From assembly GCF_001294645.1 (NCBI RefSeq), contig NZ_CP011868.1, forward strand, positions 5,766,001 through 5,830,000: a stretch of 64,000 nt of DNA, given 5' to 3'. Source of the DNA: Pseudonocardia sp. HH130629-09 (GTDB taxonomy: Bacteria; Actinomycetota; Actinomycetes; Mycobacteriales; Pseudonocardiaceae). The notes under the pieces were generated by a model, which saw only the letters and a list, made by a program, of their open reading frames with translations, searched no databases and was not told the origin of the DNA. This document shows positions 16,258 to 26,531 of the stretch, piece by piece. The position numbers and the translations under genes are program-made. Positions within the stretch are counted from its first letter, which is position 1; the number at the start of each line of letters is the position of its first letter.

Positions 16258-18164
16258 CGGCGGGGCTCGACCCGTCCGGCGGCGCAGGGATCTGGGTCGT
16301 CCTGGGTGTGCTGCTCGCGGCCGTCGTCGTGTCGGTGCGCAGGACCCGCCGCGCACGCCGGCCGGACACCCCGGGGACCACCCGGCGCCGTCGCCGGCGG
16401 ACGGCGATTCTCGTGGTCACCGCGATCGCCGGCGGCACACTGCTGCTCGGCTCGCCCGCGATGGCGCAGGCGCTGGACTGCAAGACCCCGCCGGAGCCGG
16501 ACCGCCCCGGCACCGGGCTGGTCGGCTCGCTCGACCGGCCCTCGGCGCTGCACGGGGAGGCAGGCAGCGTCTACGAGGAGGTCGGCTACGCCGGTCTCGT
16601 CTGGCACAACTACGACCTGGGCTGCGCCGCGTCGGGCGTGCTGAACCCCTCGGTCACCACCGACACCTGGCTGGGCAACCAGGTCTTCAACCTGGCGAAG
16701 CTGACCGTCGGCGGGGTGAGCTGGGCGCACTACCTGATCGCCGACGGCGGGTCGCTGTTCGAACCGCTCGACCAGGTCATTACCACCGCGACCCGGGCGA
16801 TGTACGAGACGGTGTTCACCACCTGGGTGGGCCTCGGCCTGCTCGGGTTCGCGATCATCGTGTTGCTGCTGGCGATGCGCGGCGAGCTCGCGCGCCAGGC
16901 CCAGCGCACCGGCATCGCGGTGCTGGCGCTGATGATCGGCTCCGCCGCCTATCTCGCACCGGTCGACTGGTCCCGCGCGGCGGACAACCTGCTGCTCGAC
17001 GGCGTCACGCAGATGCAGGAGGGCTTCCTCGGGCAGGTAGGGCTCGGCACCCGCGACACCCTCCCCACGGTGCTCGTGGACCAGGTGGCCTACCAGAACT
17101 GGCTGCGTGGGACGTTCGGCGCACCGGACGTCCCTCAGGCCCAGGAGCTGGGACGGGACCTGCTGCGGGCCCAGGCGTTCACCATCGACGAGATCGACCG
17201 CGGCGAGGACACCAGCGAGACGGCCGAGCGCAAGAAGGGCGAGTACGCCGCGATCGCCGACCGCATGGGCGACCGCTACGCGTACTTCACCGGGGCGTCC
17301 GGCAGCCGGATCGGAGCCGGGACGCTCGCGCTGATCCAGGCCGCGTGCATCGCGCTGTTCCAGCTGCTGTCCAAGGTCCTGGTGCTGGTCGCGTTGCTGA
17401 TCATCCGGCTGATGGTGGTGACGGCGCCGGCGATCGCCGTCGTCGCGCTGCTGAAACCGGACGTCATCCCGGCGATCCTGCGCATCGGCGGCGCCGCGAT
17501 CGTGAACACGCTGGTCGTCGGGGCGCTGGCCGGGCTGCACGCGCTGCTGGTCGTGTCGCTGTTCGCCCCGGGGTCCGGGGTCGATCTGTGGCTCGCGCTG
17601 CTGGTCACCGGTGTGGTCACGCTCGTGCTGTGGGCCGTCGCGCGACCGTTCCGGCGGCTGGTGTCGATGGTGACGCTCACCCGCGAGCAGTTCGGCGGGA
17701 TCGTCCCCGGCATCAACGGCGGCCCGGTGTCGCGCGTCTGGAACCGGATGCGCGGCCCGAACGACGCCGACGAACGCCAGTCCCGCTGGTGGTCCGAGCG
17801 CGGCGGCAACGGCGGGTCCGGTGACCCGGGTGCGGTGCGCCCGGAGGCCGAGACCGCTGCCGGGCCGGGGGCCCGGGTCCGTCGTCGCGCGGCGACCGAC
17901 GTGCCCTCCCCCCAGGCGGCCAGGATCGCCGAGCCACGCCGCGGGGCGCTGCCGGTCGGGCTGTCCGGGCGGCCCGACACCGGGTTCGCGACGCGGGTCG
18001 ACCCCGGCGAGGTCGACGACCGCTCCATCTACCGCCGCGACGACACGGGCCCCCGCCGCCCCGGCGACCCGGCCCCGGTGACCCCGGAGCTCGTCGACGG
18101 CGTGCCCGTCTACAAGATCTACCGCCCGCGGGCGGCGCACACCGGCGGTGACCGTGCCGATTAG
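16254..18164 (+). CDS. TrbL/VirB6-like polytopic membrane channel protein
   Basis: The protein has about 636 residues. The N-terminus has two hydrophobic segments, the second ending in a signal-like SPAMAQA before a short Cys-containing extracellular part. The core has six or so membrane helices (for example TWVGLGLLGFAIIVLLLAM and VLVLVALLIIRLMVV) interrupted by a soluble loop. The C-terminal 160 residues are cytoplasmic and charged. This is the layout of TrbL/VirB6 channel subunits in Gram-positive T4SSs. GTG 16254 overlaps the ATPase stop, which implies coupled synthesis. Confidence 0.8.
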   Translation: MTAGLDPSGGAGIWVVLGVLLAAVVVSVRRTRRARRPDTPGTTRRRRRRTAILVVTAIAGGTLLLGSPAMAQALDCKTPPEPDRPGTGLVGSLDRPSALHGEAGSVYEEVGYAGLVWHNYDLGCAASGVLNPSVTTDTWLGNQVFNLAKLTVGGVSWAHYLIADGGSLFEPLDQVITTATRAMYETVFTTWVGLGLLGFAIIVLLLAMRGELARQAQRTGIAVLALMIGSAAYLAPVDWSRAADNLLLDGVTQMQEGFLGQVGLGTRDTLPTVLVDQVAYQNWLRGTFGAPDVPQAQELGRDLLRAQAFTIDEIDRGEDTSETAERKKGEYAAIADRMGDRYAYFTGASGSRIGAGTLALIQAACIALFQLLSKVLVLVALLIIRLMVVTAPAIAVVALLKPDVIPAILRIGGAAIVNTLVVGALAGLHALLVVSLFAPGSGVDLWLALLVTGVVTLVLWAVARPFRRLVSMVTLTREQFGGIVPGINGGPVSRVWNRMRGPNDADERQSRWWSERGGNGGSGDPGAVRPEAETAAGPGARVRRRAATDVPSPQAARIAEPRRGALPVGLSGRPDTGFATRVDPGEVDDRSIYRRDDTGPRRPGDPAPVTPELVDGVPVYKIYRPRAAHTGGDRAD

Positions 18165-18750
18165 GTCCTCCCGCGGCCGTGCCGGCGCCTATCGCGCGGT
18201 GTGGCAGTGGCCGCTGCGCTCCCCCGTCCGGCTCGCCGTGACGGTGGTGGTCCTGGGCGCACTCGTGTTCGGGCTGGTCTCGCTCGGAGGTTCCGGCGGT
18301 GCGGCGTCCGGCGGGCTCGTCGCCGGGGGAGGATCCGGCGGCAACCGGTGGGACAGCGGGTCGTCCGGGGTCTCCGCGACGCCCACCCCGACGCTGCTGC
18401 CGCCGGTGCCCGAGCTGACCCCCGAGGCACTGCCGGTCTCGCAGGCACCGCAGCAGGCCCTGGAGACGGCCCGGGTGTGGGCGTCGGCCTGGGTGAACCA
18501 CCCCGACGGGATGACCTCCCAGCAGTGGGTCGCCGGGCTGCGGCCGTACACGACCGACGAGTTCCTCGGCGTGCTCGCGAGCGTCGACCCGTCGAACGTG
18601 CCCGCCTCCCGGGTCACCGGGCCGGCCACCCCGACCCGGGTCGCGCCGAAGAGCATCGAGGTCACCGTGCCGACCGACACGCTGACCCTGCGGATCCTGA
18701 TCGTCGACACCGAGGCGGGCTGGAAGGTGTCCCGCTACGACCGGGCATGA
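18148..18750 (+). CDS. VirB8/TcpC-like single-pass T4SS component (putative)
   Basis: The 200-residue protein has one N-terminal membrane anchor (about 28-48), a flexible Gly/Ser then Pro-rich linker, and an exported domain of about 110 residues. The domain begins QQALETARVWASAWVNH and ends in strands (LTLRILIVDTEAGWKVSRYD). An NTF2-like fold of this kind is known for VirB8 and TcpC, which link channel proteins outside the membrane. The fold call is by pattern, not homology search. It overlaps the genes on both sides. Confidence 0.68.
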   Translation: MTVPIRSSRGRAGAYRAVWQWPLRSPVRLAVTVVVLGALVFGLVSLGGSGGAASGGLVAGGGSGGNRWDSGSSGVSATPTPTLLPPVPELTPEALPVSQAPQQALETARVWASAWVNHPDGMTSQQWVAGLRPYTTDEFLGVLASVDPSNVPASRVTGPATPTRVAPKSIEVTVPTDTLTLRILIVDTEAGWKVSRYDRA

Positions 18751-19772
18751 GCACCCCGCTGACGCGTGCGCTGCGGCCGTTGCGGCTGCTGCTGCCGTTC
18801 GTCGCGATCGGGATGACGCTGGTGCTGTTCCTGACGGTCGGCTTCCTCGCGTTCAGCCCCAACCTCGGTGGCGGTCGGTCGAACGCGGCCTGGTGCGACA
18901 CCGGCATCTCGACGGCGACGGTCGGCCGCGGTGGCGGAGGAGCCACCCTCGAGACGCTGTCCGACGAGCAGGAGCAGAACGCCGCCGCGATCATCTCGGT
19001 CGCCAAGGACATGCAGCTCCCGCCGAAGGCCTGGCTCATCGCGCTGGCCACGGCGATGCAGGAGTCGACGCTCCGCAACATCAACTACGGGGACCGGGAC
19101 TCGCTCGGGCTGTTCCAGCAGCGTCCGTCGCAGGGGTGGGGGACCCCCGCGCAGGTCACCGACCCCGCCTACAGCAGCCGGATCTTCTACGAGCGGTTGA
19201 TGGAGGTGCCCGGCTGGGACTCGCTGCCGGTGACAGTGGCAGCTCAGAGAGTCCAGCGCTCCGGTTTCCCCGACGCCTATGCCAAGTGGGAGGGCCTGGC
19301 CGCGTCGCTGGTCCAGAACATCGGCGACGTCGCCAACCCGACCGGCTGCGCCCCCGGCACGACCGGCGCGCTGCCCCCGGGCGTCGCCGGCGCCGCGATC
19401 GGGTTCGCGCTCGGCGAGCTCGGCAAGCCCTACGTGTGGGGCGCGACCGGCCCGGACGCGTACGACTGCTCCGGCCTGCTCATGCGTGCCTACGAGGCCG
19501 CCGGGCTCACGATCCCGCGGGTCTCGCGCGACCAGTACAAGTCCGGCGGGCACCTGCCGGTGCGCGACGTCGCGCCGGGCGACTTCCTGTTCTACGCTCA
19601 CGATCCGTCGGATCCGAGCACGATCTACCACGTCACGATGTACATCGGCGACGGGAAGATGGTCGAGGCGCCCAACAAGGACCACCCGGTCCGGGTGCAG
19701 CCCGTCCCGTGGGAGTTCGGCGACCTCGTGCCGCTCGCCACCCGGCCGGGGACCACGCCGAACCCGGCCTGA
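18747..19772 (+). CDS. Two-domain wall hydrolase: lytic transglycosylase-like plus NlpC/P60 peptidase (CwlT/VirB1-like)
   Basis: The 341-residue protein has an N-terminal membrane anchor (about 14-36). A muramidase/transglycosylase-like domain follows, with the catalytic-type Glu106 in AMQESTL and SLGLFQQRPSQGWG after it. The C-terminal NlpC/P60 domain has Cys241 (YDCSGLL) and His295 (IYHVTMYIGDG). The same pairing is found in CwlT of ICEBs1 and TcpG/TcpI-type proteins, which open the peptidoglycan for a conjugation channel. It ends the six-gene operon and shares ATGA with the previous gene, which strongly supports a T4SS reading of the operon. Confidence 0.88.
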   Translation: MSTPLTRALRPLRLLLPFVAIGMTLVLFLTVGFLAFSPNLGGGRSNAAWCDTGISTATVGRGGGGATLETLSDEQEQNAAAIISVAKDMQLPPKAWLIALATAMQESTLRNINYGDRDSLGLFQQRPSQGWGTPAQVTDPAYSSRIFYERLMEVPGWDSLPVTVAAQRVQRSGFPDAYAKWEGLAASLVQNIGDVANPTGCAPGTTGALPPGVAGAAIGFALGELGKPYVWGATGPDAYDCSGLLMRAYEAAGLTIPRVSRDQYKSGGHLPVRDVAPGDFLFYAHDPSDPSTIYHVTMYIGDGKMVEAPNKDHPVRVQPVPWEFGDLVPLATRPGTTPNPA

Positions 19773-19791
19773 ACGGGGTCGAGGCGCCATC

Positions 19792-20196
19792 ATGGGCGGC
19801 ATGCGCTCCCCGCTCTCGGACTACCTCGACTCCGCGGCGCCCGGTGCCTGCCCGGACCATCTCGTCGTGCCGCGCTCACTGGCCCAGTCGATGCCGCTGC
19901 GCTGGCAGCAGGTCTTCGTCGGGCTGCTCACCGACCTGCACGAGGCCTACCCCGATGTCGTCTGGCCCGAGTACGCGGTGTCCGCGGTGCGCGCCGAGCC
20001 CCTGACCGAGCTCGACGACGCCCAGCTCGCGACACACGGCTACGTCACCGAGCTGGGTCCCGACGGGGATCTCGAGTACCGCGACGTCGACGACCGTGTG
20101 GTCCCCGGGTCGCTGCCGGTCCGGGTGGAGGTGCCGGACACGGTGCCGCCGGCGTCGGCGGGGCAGGTGCCGCGGGGGACCGTCGTCCTGCGCTGA
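19792..20196 (+). CDS. Hypothetical protein downstream of the T4SS-like operon
   Basis: A 134-residue soluble protein with no recognised family. It has an aromatic middle (PLRWQQVFVGLLTDLHEAYPDVVW) and an acidic C-terminal half ending in strands. ATG 19792 has gagg 7 bases upstream; ATG 19801 is an alternative. It follows the wall hydrolase by 19 bases and may be co-transcribed, so a role with the secretion system is possible but not shown. Confidence 0.65.
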   Translation: MGGMRSPLSDYLDSAAPGACPDHLVVPRSLAQSMPLRWQQVFVGLLTDLHEAYPDVVWPEYAVSAVRAEPLTELDDAQLATHGYVTELGPDGDLEYRDVDDRVVPGSLPVRVEVPDTVPPASAGQVPRGTVVLR

Positions 20197-20217
20197 CTTC
20201 ACGGGACCCCGCTGCGC

Positions 20218-20251
20218 TCACGCCGCTGAGCCGATCACGCCGCTGAGCCGA
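20218..20251. repeat. Two 17-base tandem repeats
   Basis: tcacgccgctgagccga occurs at 20218-20234 and again at 20235-20251, followed by a partial third copy (tcacgc). It lies just after the 134-residue gene, between converging units. Confidence 0.8.
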
Positions 20252-20392
20252 TCACGCTGCTTGCGGCGGTCGGTTCCGGCGGACCTGCGCGGTCCGTGGC
20301 CGAGCGACGGCGAGATGCACCCCAGCGGGAATCGTCGATCCCCACGGCCTGCTGAGCTGCATCTCGCGGTGCGACAGGGATACCTTCCTGCC

Positions 20393-20419
20393 GAATTCGC
20401 TTACCCGGTAAGCGAGTTC
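20393..20419. terminator. Hairpin between converging genes
   Basis: gaattcgcttacc pairs with ggtaagcgagttc (one G-T pair) around a very short loop. It lies 12 bases beyond the end of the EspG gene on the minus strand and can end transcription from that side. Confidence 0.5.
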
Positions 20420-20430
20420 CGGGCTGACCG

Positions 20431-21252
20431 TCAGCAGGTCCGGTGCGCCCCGACCGGTGCGCGACGGCGCCGGGCCGCGTCGGCGAGCCGGTCCAGCTCA
20501 CGGACCAGGTACGTCGCGTCGGCCGGCCCGGCGTGCACGACGGCGTCGTCGGGCAGCGGGCCGCCGACGCCGTCCGGGGTCGGGCGCCGCTGGACGTAGC
20601 AGCCGTCCGGGGTGGCGTGCACCAGCAGGACACCCGGCGCGCGGCACGGGTCGGGTCCCTTGCGCCCGGCGCCGAGCTGGGCGACGCCCTCGATCCGCCC
20701 CATCCGCCGCAGCACCTCGGTCTCGGCCGCGGTGCAGCCCCGCCGCAGGAGCTCGTGGACGAGCCGGTCGGCGTCGCCGTCGGCGCGCTCGACGGCCTCC
20801 CCCAGCACCGTGACGGGGATCTGCACCCCGACACCGGGGCCCGGGACGACCTCGCCGAGCAGCTCGACCAGGACGGCGGCCGCGTCCTCGGGGCGGACAC
20901 GCACGAGCGCGACGTCGTCGTCGATCCGGGTGGCCAGCACCGCGCGCCCGGCCCGCCGCGCGACCAGCGCACGCTGCCACGACAGGGGCGCGACCACGAG
21001 GTCGTGCTGGAACTCCGGTGCGACGACCGTGCGCAGGTCGTCGACCAGGTTCGGCTCGAACGTGGTGCCGGTGAACAGGCCACGCGCCGCCAGGGTGTCG
21101 AGGCACTCCCGTACGACGCGGGCCCGCTCGACGTCGGTGAACCCGGGGCTGAGCAGCTCCAGGACCGCTGGGTTGCGACCGAGGTCGAGGAGGTCCCGGG
21201 CGACGTCGAACTCGGCGGCGGTGAGGACGGTGGCGCGGTTCCAGTCGATCAT
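20431..21252 (-). CDS. ESX secretion-associated EspG-family protein
   Basis: The 273-residue protein has the EspG pattern: a start like MIDWNRATVLTAAEFDVARD, then FTDVERARVVRECLDTLAARG, and a C-terminal helical part. EspG proteins are cytosolic chaperones that bind PE/PPE-type substrates before type VII export. ATG 21252 overlaps the stop of the PPE-like gene (ATGA), so chaperone and substrate are probably made together. The longer open frame upstream is not coding. Confidence 0.85.
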   Translation of the reverse strand: MIDWNRATVLTAAEFDVARDLLDLGRNPAVLELLSPGFTDVERARVVRECLDTLAARGLFTGTTFEPNLVDDLRTVVAPEFQHDLVVAPLSWQRALVARRAGRAVLATRIDDDVALVRVRPEDAAAVLVELLGEVVPGPGVGVQIPVTVLGEAVERADGDADRLVHELLRRGCTAAETEVLRRMGRIEGVAQLGAGRKGPDPCRAPGVLLVHATPDGCYVQRRPTPDGVGGPLPDDAVVHAGPADATYLVRELDRLADAARRRRAPVGAHRTC

Positions 21253-22616
21253 CGGTGGGGCTCCTCGGGTGCCAGGACGGCGTCGGTCGCGGCGATCTCG
21301 ATGTCGAACACCTCGTCGGTGGGGACGACATAGCGGTTGCGGTGGTCCTGGGCGTCGCGGCCGCCCACGCCGCCGGCCGTCGGGCCGTAGCCGCTCGGGC
21401 CGGTGCTCCGTCCGGTGGTCTCGCCGGGGCGGGCGGACCAGGCCGGGTCGGCGGACCGGGTGCCGTGGCCGAACGGCTCGAACAGCCGTCCGCCGCCGGT
21501 CCCCGTCCCGCCGGGGAGGCGCTCGCCGTACCCGGGGCCGCGGGCCGACGGCGGGAGGAGCGGCTGCGCCCGGGTCCGCTCGCCGAACTGGCGCCCGAGG
21601 TCGACGCGGGTGCCGAACGGACCGGGACCCGGTGCCGTCGACGTGGGGTACGCGACCTGGGGTGGCGCGGGCCGGTACGGGTCCGGGGCGGGCGTGGTCG
21701 GTGGGTCGAGGCGCTGGGGTGCGACGACGTCGACCGGTCCGGGCAGCCCAGTGCGGTCCCGGTCGGTGCCGTCCCCGCTGGTCCCGGGCCCGCCGGGGCC
21801 AGCGGGCCGCCCGACGTCCGGCGTGCCGGGACCCGATCCGCCGCTCACCCGCCCGCCGTATCCCCACTCGCCGGGAGCCTCGACGCCGCCCGGTCCGGGC
21901 CGGGGCCCGACACCCGGTGGATCCGGTTGATCCGGTGCACCGTCGCCCGGTCCCCCGCCGCCGACACGGGTGGCTCCGCCGCCGTCCCCGACGGCGGCCG
22001 GGCCGAGCCCGCCGGCCCGGTCCGAGCTCGGCGGCGGACCTCCGGCACCGGTGGGCGCCGCAGCCGACGCCGGGTCGACGGTGCGGAAGCGGTCGTCGAT
22101 CGCCGACGCGGTGTCGAGGTGCTCCTGCAGCACACGGTCGGCCTCCTCGCTGTGCCGCTGGTCGCGTTCGAGCGAGGTCACGTAGTCGGCGACGGTGGCG
22201 CCCAGACCGGTCAACGGGGCGCCCGCCAGCAGGTGGGCGTTGCGGACGCCGCTGGTGAAGATGCCGGGCGGGGTGGGGTCCAGGGCGGCGATGGCGGCCT
22301 GGGTGCGGTCGAACGACTGCCCGTAGGCGTCCAGCTGGGTCGCGCCGTTCGCGGTGACGGGTGCGGTGCACGCCATCGAGGTGGTGATGCCGTCGAGGGA
22401 CTGCTGGGCAGCGGCCGCGGCGGGGCCCTGCCAGGAGACGCCGAGCTCGGTCATGCGCTTCCTGGCCTCGTCGGCCGCGGCACGGAGTTCGGTGTCCGCG
22501 GTCCGGAGCGCGGACGCGGCGTCGACGACCGCGGACGAGCCGGGTTTGCCGACCACCCAGGCGTACTTCTCCTGGAGGGACTTGGCAGCGAAGTTGAAGC
22601 CCTGGTGGAACGCCAT
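21249..22616 (-). CDS. PPE-like ESX substrate with Pro/Gly-rich tail
   Basis: The 455-residue protein has a helical N-terminal domain (about 1-170) with WXG/PPE-type features, including ELGVSWQGPAAAAAQQSLDG. A long Pro/Gly-rich disordered region follows (about 190-400). It ends in a conserved motif DHRNRYVVPTDEVFD and TDAVLAPEE that recurs in the gene at 54728-56506. Export by an ESX system with the help of EspG is inferred from the neighbour gene. ATG 22616 is preferred; the longer frame would run into the preceding gene. Confidence 0.8.
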   Translation of the reverse strand: MAFHQGFNFAAKSLQEKYAWVVGKPGSSAVVDAASALRTADTELRAAADEARKRMTELGVSWQGPAAAAAQQSLDGITTSMACTAPVTANGATQLDAYGQSFDRTQAAIAALDPTPPGIFTSGVRNAHLLAGAPLTGLGATVADYVTSLERDQRHSEEADRVLQEHLDTASAIDDRFRTVDPASAAAPTGAGGPPPSSDRAGGLGPAAVGDGGGATRVGGGGPGDGAPDQPDPPGVGPRPGPGGVEAPGEWGYGGRVSGGSGPGTPDVGRPAGPGGPGTSGDGTDRDRTGLPGPVDVVAPQRLDPPTTPAPDPYRPAPPQVAYPTSTAPGPGPFGTRVDLGRQFGERTRAQPLLPPSARGPGYGERLPGGTGTGGGRLFEPFGHGTRSADPAWSARPGETTGRSTGPSGYGPTAGGVGGRDAQDHRNRYVVPTDEVFDIEIAATDAVLAPEEPHR

Positions 22617-22638
22617 CGTCTGTTCCGGAGTACCGGGT

Positions 22639-22977
22639 TCAGATCGTGAACGAACGAGCGATGGCGGCCTCGCCGAGTTCGAAGTCGACCGCAGTCGCAC
22701 GAAGGCGTCGGACTGCCTCCTCCAACTCTGTCTGGTGCTGCGCGTGCGTCGTGATCATCCGCTCGAACCTGTCCTGGAACGCGGGTGTCGCGATTCCCGA
22801 GATCGGGTCGTCTCCACAGGACCCGACCCGCGTCCTCTGCGCGCTGCGGAGAGAATCGCGGATGGCGGTGATCTGGGCGGACAGGACGCGACCGACCTCG
22901 AGCACGTTGTCCGGCGAGATCTGGCTCATCAAGACGTCCGACGAGCTGCTCACAGTCCCGCGTTGGTTCTGTTCCAC
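22639..22977 (-). CDS. Small WXG100-like helical protein of the ESX cassette
   Basis: A 112-residue, mainly helical protein with a central CGDDPIS turn between two long helices (VLEVGRVLSAQITAIRDSLR and ERMITTHAQHQTELEEAVRR), the hairpin plan of WXG100-type proteins without a clear WXG. It matches the first 115 residues of the product at 54728-56506, where CGDDPVS is in the same place. Start is GTG 22977; no ribosome site is clear, and ATG 22929 is an alternative. The next gene begins 22 bases downstream. Confidence 0.75.
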   Translation of the reverse strand: MEQNQRGTVSSSSDVLMSQISPDNVLEVGRVLSAQITAIRDSLRSAQRTRVGSCGDDPISGIATPAFQDRFERMITTHAQHQTELEEAVRRLRATAVDFELGEAAIARSFTI

Positions 22978-23058
22978 GGACCGGAACGTAGTGTCACCGG
23001 GACCAGGGGACGGCGGTTTCCACAGCTCCGGTCGCGATCGCGAAGTCGCGGAGTCGGT

Positions 23059-23622
23059 TCAGTGGTGCAGGAGTGAGGACAGAGCGGCCGACACCACGGC
23101 GCGGGCCCTCGCGCACAGGTCGCTGTCGGTCATTCCGGAACGTTGGAGGTTCGACGACGTCGCCATGGCCTGTGCTCTCAGCGAGGTCGAATCGTCGATA
23201 TCAACACCTACCTCGCATGAGGGGTACGAGCCCGACGGGTACACGGTCTCGGCGGCGCGGTATCCCGCCACATCGATCGGCACCGCCCTCGGGTCGGACA
23301 GGAGTCGAGACACCGGAACCGGGATGAACTGAAGGTTCACGTCGACGGTCTCGTCCGACCCCAGATACCCGCATGTGGGGGCTGGAAGATCTCCGATCGT
23401 CGCGTCGTCGACCTTCCCGTCCCTGAGATCGAGGTCCGACCGCTGGGCGGTGTCGAGCAGTTCACACGGATGGCGCCCGCCGACATCGACTGCTGCTGGG
23501 CGCGCAGGCAATGCGGGGTCCCCTGCGGAGTCAGGTGACTGCGACATACAGGAAGTGAGGCCGACGATCGCAGCGGCGCTCACGACGCCGAGGACCGTGC
23601 GACGCGCAGCCGGTACGAGCAC
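23059..23622 (-). CDS. DUF3558-family lipoprotein
   Basis: The 187-residue protein has a lipoprotein signal (VLVPAARRTVLGVVSAAAIV then lipobox GLTSC, Cys25) and a DUF3558 domain with HPCELLDTAQRSDL near the start and paired cysteines. It should be anchored outside the membrane. GTG 23622 is preferred because GGAGG lies 5 bases upstream; GTG 23652 is the alternative. It leads the cassette DUF3558, WXG-like, PPE-like, EspG, so it may assist ESX export, though DUF3558 function is unknown. Confidence 0.85.
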   Translation of the reverse strand: MLVPAARRTVLGVVSAAAIVGLTSCMSQSPDSAGDPALPARPAAVDVGGRHPCELLDTAQRSDLDLRDGKVDDATIGDLPAPTCGYLGSDETVDVNLQFIPVPVSRLLSDPRAVPIDVAGYRAAETVYPSGSYPSCEVGVDIDDSTSLRAQAMATSSNLQRSGMTDSDLCARARAVVSAALSSLLHH

Positions 23623-23756
23623 GTGATCCTCCGTCGACGATCGAGCGGCCACAGGCTAGCCCGCCCCACGGACCTGCACACGTGAACGTCGCGGATAAAA
23701 GTTGAGTCCTCTGGGAACAAGTCTCCCGGGTGGTCCGTTGACCCCCACGAGAGCAC

Positions 23757-23777
23757 GTTGAGCAGAGTCCACTCAAG
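23757..23777. promoter_or_regulatory. HAIR operator 1 upstream of dnaK
   Basis: GTTGAGC-N7-ACTCAAG is close to the HspR-binding HAIR consensus CTTGAGT-N7-ACTCAAG. It lies 82 bases before the dnaK start. Confidence 0.85.
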
Positions 23778-23811
23778 GGCGATGCGCGAGCTGCTCCCCG
23801 GTTTGGTACAA

Positions 23812-23832
23812 CTTGAGCCGGACGCACTCATA
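23812..23832. promoter_or_regulatory. HAIR operator 2 upstream of dnaK
   Basis: CTTGAGC-N7-ACTCATA is a second, slightly weaker HAIR repeat 26 bases before the dnaK start, spaced 55 bases from the first. A looser GTTGAGT half site at 23701 may be a third. Confidence 0.75.
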
Positions 23833-23858
23833 CCCCACACATCTCGGAGGCAGTCACC

Positions 23859-25730
<1,872 letters not shown>

Positions 25731-25768
25731 CGGCCGGCGGCCATCCACGGGACGACAGGACGGTCGAC

Positions 25769-26443
25769 ATGGCAGACGAACAGAAGCAGGACGAGCCGGT
25801 GACGTTCCGGGACCGCCGCAAGGTGGACCCGGAGACCGGCGATGTCCGTCCCGACGCCGACGCGACCGGGGCCGCCGACACGGCGGCCCCGGCCGGTGAC
25901 GGCGAGCAGGTCGCGGGCCCGGCCGACGGGGAGGACCCGGAGGTCGAGAAGCTGCGGGCCGAGGTCGCCGAGCGCACCGCGGACCTGCAGCGGGTCAGCG
26001 CCGAGTACGCCAACTACCGGCGTCGGGCCGACCGGGACCGTGAGCAGACGAAGGTGGACGCGAAGGTCTCCTTCGCGAACGACCTGCTGGTCGTGCTCGA
26101 CGACTTCGAGCGCGCCGCCCAGCACGGCGACCTCACGGGACCCTTCAAGGCCGCTGCGGACAAGGTCACCGCGGTGCTGACGAAGCTCGGTCTCGAGCCG
26201 TTCGGGGCCGAGGGCGAGCCCTTCGACCCGCAGCTCCACGAGGCCGTGCAGCACGAGCCGGCCGAGGGCTCCGGCCCCACGGTCACCGTGCTGTCGACGG
26301 TGCTACGTCGTGGCTACCGCATCTCCGACCGGGTCCTCCGGCCGGCGATGGTGACCGTGCAGGACCGCCCCGAGGCGGAGGCCGAGACCGACGCCGCGGG
26401 CGGCGCGGACGCCGGCGACGGCGAGCCGCAGAACCCGGCCTGA
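25769..26443 (+). CDS. grpE: Nucleotide exchange factor GrpE
   Basis: GrpE releases ADP from DnaK. The protein of about 224 residues has the actinobacterial N-terminal RDRRKVDPETGDVR, a long coiled-coil helix (EVEKLRAEVAERTADLQRVSAEYANYRRR) and the C-terminal beta domain ending VLSTVLRRGYRISDRVLRPAMVTV. ATG 25769 gives an N-terminus like mycobacterial GrpE; a GTG at 25727 overlapping the dnaK stop is an alternative that would add 14 residues. Confidence 0.95.
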   Translation: MADEQKQDEPVTFRDRRKVDPETGDVRPDADATGAADTAAPAGDGEQVAGPADGEDPEVEKLRAEVAERTADLQRVSAEYANYRRRADRDREQTKVDAKVSFANDLLVVLDDFERAAQHGDLTGPFKAAADKVTAVLTKLGLEPFGAEGEPFDPQLHEAVQHEPAEGSGPTVTVLSTVLRRGYRISDRVLRPAMVTVQDRPEAEAETDAAGGADAGDGEPQNPA

Positions 26444-26531
26444 CCAGGACGGGTAGGGACGTGACCACGCGGTGCGGCGGGAGACGACAGGTCACCCGCC
26501 GCGTCGCGGGCGTGAACGGAAAGGAGGCGGA

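Noticed and set aside
12685..16356. 1223-codon open frame on the minus strand opposite the VirB4 gene
   Set aside because: It mirrors the codon pattern of the plus-strand ATPase gene; GC-rich genes give long antisense frames, and the translation has no domain.
20197..20430. A gene between the 134-residue protein and EspG
   Set aside because: The stretch holds tandem repeats and a hairpin; the frames have no ribosome site or recognisable product.
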